Source: Phoronis ovalis (taxonomy: Eukaryota > Phoronida > Phoronidae). Taken from it: a DNA stretch of 10,971 bases. The position numbers and the translations under genes were made by a program. Below, one piece after another: positions 9,401-10,971 of this stretch. Within the stretch, counting starts at the first letter, position 1. Each line of letters starts with the position of its first letter. The notes below the pieces were generated by a model. The model was given only the letters and a program-made list of their open reading frames with translations, did not search any database and was not told the origin of the DNA. The stretch covers positions 1 through 10,971 of the forward strand of contig JAOXYB010057756.1 of assembly GCA_028565635.1 (NCBI GenBank). The letters are read 5' to 3'.

Positions 9401-10576
9401 TTTGTTCACTTAGCAGAAAATGAGGAATCACTTCTGTGATTGACATTGTGTATAAGTGGAGTTTGCATGCACTTGGTGGAGCCACCAGTCTCAGACAAAA
9501 CAATCTGTGAATGAACAATGACGTAGTTCTGTATGTGCTCACGTTATTCATTCATAAAACACATCCTTCGCATGCTGAGCCAAACCGAAAAAAAAATCTT
9601 ATGTTCTTTGATCTAGGAAATACCCTCCTTTTTGTGGGCATATCAATACATAAACAACTATTTATTAATATTTTTTTATTTTGTTAAATTTTCATTGGTT
9701 AAAGCTTTTCTAAAGTCCGATTAAAAAAATAAGTTTTGTGTATAACTAAAAGATCACAGTATTGAAAGGGTCTAACTGTAGCGCCCTCAAGTGCATGCAA
9801 CTAGTCTATTAGTCAAAGTAAATCACAAGTTATGCATTTTCAAAAATCAAAAGTAAAAAGTAGTGAATTTGATTTCAAATGTGGTGATCTTACTCTAGAT
9901 AATGTTGATAAATACAAATACCTGGGTGAATACCAAAATGAGAAATTGAACTATGAACACGAATGCATTTGTAAATTTTGCCAGAATAAACAGATTGAGG
10001 CTGAAACTCATTTTCTTTTTTCTTGTAAATTATTTGAAAACATTAGAACAAATGATTGGCATTCATTTAACCTGTGTATAGGAATTTTGATACTTTGTAT
10101 GTTGAGGAGACGTTGTGCACAATTGTGGCAGAAAATCAACCGAAAAATACTGAAGTCTACATTTCGACGGTCATTATAGTTTAATGAACGTATGCTGATT
10201 GATTTATGTAAATTTGTATGTACATGATTTTGTAACTAATAAGCCCTACAAGCTGGGTACTCTTTTGTATATGTCACGTAAATAAATAAATAATCATTCA
10301 TTCATTCTATAGTTTGTATCAGTGATTAAGATGTATACATGTAGAATAAAAGAAAATATTTTTATTTCATTCATTGTTTTACAAATTTACTATTATACAT
10401 CCTCTATATATACTGACTCCACCTTGCGGTTCAGTAATGTGTTAATGAATCCTTTTTTACAATTTCAGGTTGATATTAAACCCACATTATCATATGAAGA
10501 CATGACTTCTTACTATCCGAGATATCCAGATATATTTGATGTGGACTTGACTCAGCTTCCTAATAACTCTGTTATA
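321..10576 (+). CDS. CLCN6: CLC-6-type chloride/proton exchanger, partial (5 internal exons)
   Basis: The five exons at 321-427, 820-1009, 1322-1424, 1991-2097 and 10469-10576 join without a stop into about 205 residues. Phases at the joins are 2, 0, 1 and 0. The protein matches the cytosolic C-terminal region of animal CLC-6. In order it has a segment after the last membrane helix ([26 protein letters not shown]), the start of CBS1 (KAEDIM, then [20 protein letters not shown] and YPVV), a Ser/Arg-rich variable loop, the rest of CBS1 ([15 protein letters not shown]), and the linker motif [15 protein letters not shown] that precedes CBS2. From family knowledge, CLC-6 is a late-endosomal Cl-/H+ exchanger of neurons, and its CBS pair regulates gating. 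The membrane-spanning exons lie left of the window, and the rest of CBS2 with the stop lies right of it. The order and spacing of these motifs fit CLC-6; CLC-7 is less likely. No frameshift or internal stop is seen, so the gene looks intact. Confidence 0.93.
428..819 (+). other. CLCN6 intron between exons a and b
   Basis: This 392-nt intron runs from GTAAGTAT to a pyrimidine-rich acceptor. I see no repeat, RNA gene or other coding feature in it. Confidence 0.85.
820..1009 (+). CDS. CLCN6: CLCN6 exon b: first half of CBS1
   Basis: This exon has 190 nt. The acceptor is ctttcttttgcag after a strong pyrimidine tract, and the donor is GA|GTAAGT. The first base completes an Arg codon from exon a. 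It then reads [20 protein letters not shown], the beta-alpha-beta start of CBS1, with the conserved [13 protein letters not shown], and ends at NIRFR in phase 0. A start at the internal ATG (821) would be spurious, because the frame is continuous with exon a. Confidence 0.94.
1010..1321 (+). other. CLCN6 intron between exons b and c
   Basis: This 312-nt intron runs from GTAAGTGA to TTTTTTAG. It contains a less AT-rich patch at about 1125-1195 that stands out from its surroundings and may be a fragment of a dispersed repeat. I cannot name it. Confidence 0.8.
1322..1424 (+). CDS. CLCN6: CLCN6 exon c: variable Ser/Arg-rich loop inside CBS1
   Basis: This exon has 103 nt, with acceptor tttcttttttag and donor g|gtataa. 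It enters in phase 0 and leaves in phase 1. It encodes a polar, probably disordered loop: [15 protein letters not shown], then [19 protein letters not shown]. Vertebrate CLC-6 has a long basic, phosphorylatable insert at the same place between the two halves of CBS1. The basic RRRAFS motif is a possible kinase site. Sequence conservation is low here. The assignment rests on position, phase and splice sites. Confidence 0.8.
1425..1990 (+). other. CLCN6 intron between exons c and d
   Basis: This 566-nt intron runs from GTATAATT to a weak acceptor, GTTGAAG. Most of its second half is the degenerate GGATCTGCT repeat region, and no other feature is seen. Confidence 0.78.
1655..1870. repeat. Degenerate minisatellite, TGTGGATCTGCT-AAATTTCA type
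   Basis: GGATCTGCT recurs at 1662, 1682, 1725 and 1812, with GGATATGCT at 1765. It alternates with AAATTTCAT and TTTCAAAAATTT blocks, giving a diverged unit of about 40-45 nt (and a shorter 20-nt step at the left). The copies decay to the right (ctatctcc, gaaactgctgtaaattt). Transcribed or not, it lies wholly inside the CLCN6 intron. Confidence 0.8.
1991..2097 (+). CDS. CLCN6: CLCN6 exon d: second half of CBS1
   Basis: This exon has 107 nt. It enters in phase 1 after a weak acceptor (tgttgaag) and leaves in phase 0 at GT|GTAAGT. It reads [20 protein letters not shown], then [31 protein letters not shown] is the closing strand and helix of CBS1 and is strongly CLC-6-like. A competing donor two bases upstream (2096) would break the frame with the next exon. 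Confidence 0.92.
3058..3063 (-). promoter_or_regulatory. Candidate polyadenylation signal of the neuropeptide gene
   Basis: AATAAA on the minus strand lies about 375 nt past the neuropeptide stop. Further copies are at 2930-2925 and 2669-2664. The motif is common in AT-rich DNA, so the choice among them is uncertain. Confidence 0.35.
3438..3604 (-). CDS. Neuropeptide exon 2: C-terminal propeptide
   Basis: This exon has 167 nt of coding sequence after acceptor ctttcag, closing with TAG at 3440-3438. It continues the exon 1 frame with no stop. It encodes 55 mostly polar residues with a Pro-containing segment (KLPKPTH), a Phe-Arg-Ser turn and a helix ending in Lys-Lys. It has no further G-K-R amidation site, so it is a spacer or accessory propeptide, or it may have its own unrecognised role. 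Confidence 0.85.
3438..5250 (-). CDS. NWYamide (NdWFamide-family) neuropeptide precursor
   Basis: Two minus-strand exons (5250-5169 and 3604-3438) join at GAG|GTAAGG and CTTTCAG|GAG into an 82-residue precursor ending in TAG. Residues 1-21 form a signal peptide ([21 protein letters not shown] in type: Lys, hydrophobic core, small residues before the cut). Next come N22-W23-Y24, then Gly25 as amide donor and the dibasic cleavage site Lys26-Arg27. The mature product would be the tripeptide NWY-NH2. A hydrophilic spacer follows ([20 protein letters not shown]), then a predicted amphipathic helix ([20 protein letters not shown]). From family knowledge, molluscan NdWFamide (Asn-D-Trp-Phe-NH2) is cardio- and muscle-active and is likewise encoded once, directly after the signal peptide. 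The Tyr is a variant. The gene sits wholly in the CLCN6 intron, antisense to it. A 5' untranslated exon may exist upstream but is not identified. Calling it a family member is inference; the splice frame and layout are seen directly. Confidence 0.85.
3846..3890. repeat. C-rich polypyrimidine tract (G-quadruplex-prone on minus strand)
   Basis: This is 45 nt of only C and T, a CCCCCT/CCCCTCC-type simple repeat in otherwise AT-rich DNA. On the minus strand it gives many runs of three to six G separated by single A bases, which meets the usual pattern for G-quadruplex formation. The G-rich strand is the sense strand of the neuropeptide intron and the antisense strand of CLCN6. Confidence 0.9.
3916..4394 (-). 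pseudogene. Unidentified coding-like remnant, probably frameshifted
   Basis: Two overlapping minus-strand open frames are present. The upstream one (4394-4182) reads in part [20 protein letters not shown], then [20 protein letters not shown]. The downstream one (4242-3916) is 108 codons and contains [40 protein letters not shown] and a hydrophobic C-terminal segment ([18 protein letters not shown]) that could span a membrane, ending NKET-stop. Such long open frames with varied amino acids are unexpected in AT-rich intron DNA. The two frames overlap at 4182-4242, which suggests a single frameshift in one ancestral reading frame. I do not recognise the family. It could be a captured gene fragment, a transposon or viral ORF relic, or chance. 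It lies on the same strand as the neuropeptide gene, inside that gene's intron. Confidence 0.35.
5169..5250 (-). CDS. Neuropeptide exon 1: signal peptide and NWYGKR
   Basis: This coding exon has 82 nt, from the ATG at 5250-5248 to donor GAG|GTAAGG (GT at 5168-5167). It holds the entire signal peptide and the whole active peptide with its GKR processing site, and it ends one base into the next Gly codon. The upstream frame has no nearby Met. Confidence 0.87.
5251..8717. other. Long AT-rich intronic stretch without a recognised gene
   Basis: This stretch lies upstream of the neuropeptide start (on its strand) and left of the LINE. Open frames here are short, lysine- and isoleucine-rich and look like chance. 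The proximal part (5251-5600) should hold the neuropeptide promoter and 5' UTR, but no convincing TATA box or start site can be fixed. A less AT-rich patch at about 8220-8540, with a direct repeat GGCAATTTTTT/GTCAATTTTTT and the palindrome CCACCTGGTGG, may be an old transposon fragment. Confidence 0.6.
8718..10290 (+). mobile_element. Degenerate LINE (non-LTR retrotransposon), reverse transcriptase remnant
   Basis: Broken + strand frames show reverse transcriptase motifs in the right order. They are [10 protein letters not shown] (about 8751), [14 protein letters not shown] followed by [38 protein letters not shown] (9002), the motif A FFIDYQRA (9094), [13 protein letters not shown] (9263), and the catalytic [10 protein letters not shown] with YGDD at 9384-9395. 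After the MITE-like insertion come [17 protein letters not shown] and a Cys-x2-Cys-x9-His-x4-Cys element (from about 9970) followed by FENIR, typical of the C-terminus of this LINE group. It ends with an ATAAATAAATAA tail near 10290. The 5' part (endonuclease) is missing. Stops (8736, after SKRA, and others) and frameshifts show that it is dead. Element family names were not assigned, because distinguishing them needs alignment. Confidence 0.88.
9462..9800. mobile_element. MITE-like element with terminal inverted repeats, inserted in the LINE
   Basis: The left end AGTTTGCATGCACTTGGTGG and the right end read on the minus strand (AGTTGCATGCACTTGAGGGC) form imperfect terminal inverted repeats around a TGCATGCA core (9464-9471 and 9792-9799). 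The interior has no coding capacity. LINE coding sequence stops at VYKWS just left of it and resumes at (L)[12 protein letters not shown] just right of it, so the insert matches the span of non-LINE DNA. The exact ends and any target duplication are uncertain by 1-3 nt, because the flanks are ambiguous. No transposase is present, so any past movement relied on a source elsewhere. Confidence 0.65.
10469..10576 (+). CDS. CLCN6: CLCN6 exon e: CBS1-CBS2 linker
   Basis: This exon has 108 nt in phase 0 at both ends, with acceptor ttacaatttcag and donor ATA|GTGAGT. It reads [20 protein letters not shown], then [16 protein letters not shown]. The YPRYPDI-DLDL type motif is a strong CLC-6 signature just before CBS2. 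Past the donor the frame runs into intron and stops at 10607, so CBS2 must lie to the right of the window. Confidence 0.93.
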
Positions 10577-10761
10577 GTGAGTATGGTTAGGGATCCACTC
10601 ATGAGTTAATGTTTTACTGTAATTGTGTAAATTATTGTTTTTTATTTCCCAAATGTGTTTCTCTGTTTTCTTATTTTTTTGTTATAACTTTTAGAAAATT
10701 GTTGAATTATATGTGAATTAAAGGGCGAGCTAAACTTTATATACACTATACAATGTTATTT

Positions 10762-10971
10762 TGTGATATGTCGCTTGGCGGCGCGCAGAACGCAGCAAAC
10801 TCATTTGTTGCCCTTGGGGGAGTATAAATAGCCCCGGTGAGCAGTTGGTCGTCGATTCAAGAAGTTATGTCGTTAGGCGAACGTTACGTTGAGATAAGTA
10901 AATTCTTGTTATCTAAGTGTCATTGCAAAAAACTTTTGCGTTGGTTTCTAATAATTGACTATGCTATCGCT
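10762..10971 (+). mobile_element. LTR-like sequence with promoter, truncated by window end
   Basis: Composition changes sharply at about 10760 from AT-rich intron to more GC-rich DNA (CGCTTGGCGGCGCGC). A candidate LTR start TGTGATATG at 10762 is followed by a TATA box (10823-10830), then GCCCCGG and a plausible transcription start region 25-35 nt on. This is the layout of a U3/R junction in Ty3/gypsy-type LTRs. The right end, primer-binding site and any gag-pol would lie beyond the window. The alternative is an ordinary cellular promoter or another repeat. Confidence 0.42.
10823..10830 (+). promoter_or_regulatory. TATA box of the LTR-like promoter
   Basis: TATAAATA is preceded by a G-rich run and followed by GCCCCGG, in a block that is locally less AT-rich. 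This makes it more convincing than the many chance AT strings elsewhere in the window. Confidence 0.5.

Larger units (their letters stand above)
2098..10468 (+). other. Large CLCN6 intron hosting the nested gene and transposons
   Basis: This 8,371-nt phase-0 intron runs from GTGTAAGT... (GT at 2098) to ACAATTTCAG. It is far larger than the other complete introns (312-566 nt). It hosts the antisense neuropeptide gene, the unidentified remnant, the LINE and the MITE-like element. The stretch 2098-3057 is AT-rich with no recognised gene. Conserved CLC-6 protein sequence continues directly from exon d to exon e, so no coding exon is missing from it. Confidence 0.85.
10577..10971 (+). other. Start of the next CLCN6 intron
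   Basis: The intron begins GTGAGTATGG and runs off the window. The first 185 nt are AT-rich without features. The remainder is the LTR-like block listed separately. Confidence 0.8.

Overview
This is animal (metazoan) genomic DNA, not bacterial. The sequence is AT-rich, coding blocks are short and bounded by consensus GT/AG splice sites, and the rest is introns, simple repeats and decayed transposons. A neuropeptide of the molluscan NdWFamide type and LINE remnants of a kind common in lophotrochozoans suggest a mollusc or another spiralian. That assignment is an inference.

The host gene is on the + strand. Five exons (321-427, 820-1009, 1322-1424, 1991-2097, 10469-10576) join in one open frame and encode the cytosolic part of a CLC-6-type (CLCN6) endosomal chloride/proton exchanger, from just after the membrane core through CBS1 towards CBS2. 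The earlier exons and the last exons lie outside the window. Four introns are a few hundred bases long or lie at the window edges; the fourth internal one (2098-10468) is about 8.4 kb.

That large intron holds a second gene on the opposite strand. It has two coding exons (5250-5169 and 3604-3438), which join in frame to give an 82-residue secreted precursor: signal peptide, then directly NWY-G-K-R, then a charged C-terminal region. This is the layout of the molluscan NdWFamide precursor, with Tyr in place of the final Phe (predicted NWYamide). Its own intron (5168-3605) carries a G-rich tract with quadruplex potential and a minus-strand coding-like remnant of unknown origin (4394-3916).

The 3' part of the large intron holds a degenerate LINE reverse transcriptase (about 8718-10290). 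A 0.34-kb MITE-like element with terminal inverted repeats (about 9462-9800) splits it, and part of its C-terminal coding region has been deleted. The right edge (about 10762-10971) changes to more GC-rich DNA with a TATA box and looks like the start of a solo or full LTR, cut by the window end. Minisatellite-like repeats lie at 13-66 and about 1655-1870. The window's two functional genes are therefore a housekeeping transporter and a neuropeptide gene nested antisense within it. Nothing suggests that the products work together.
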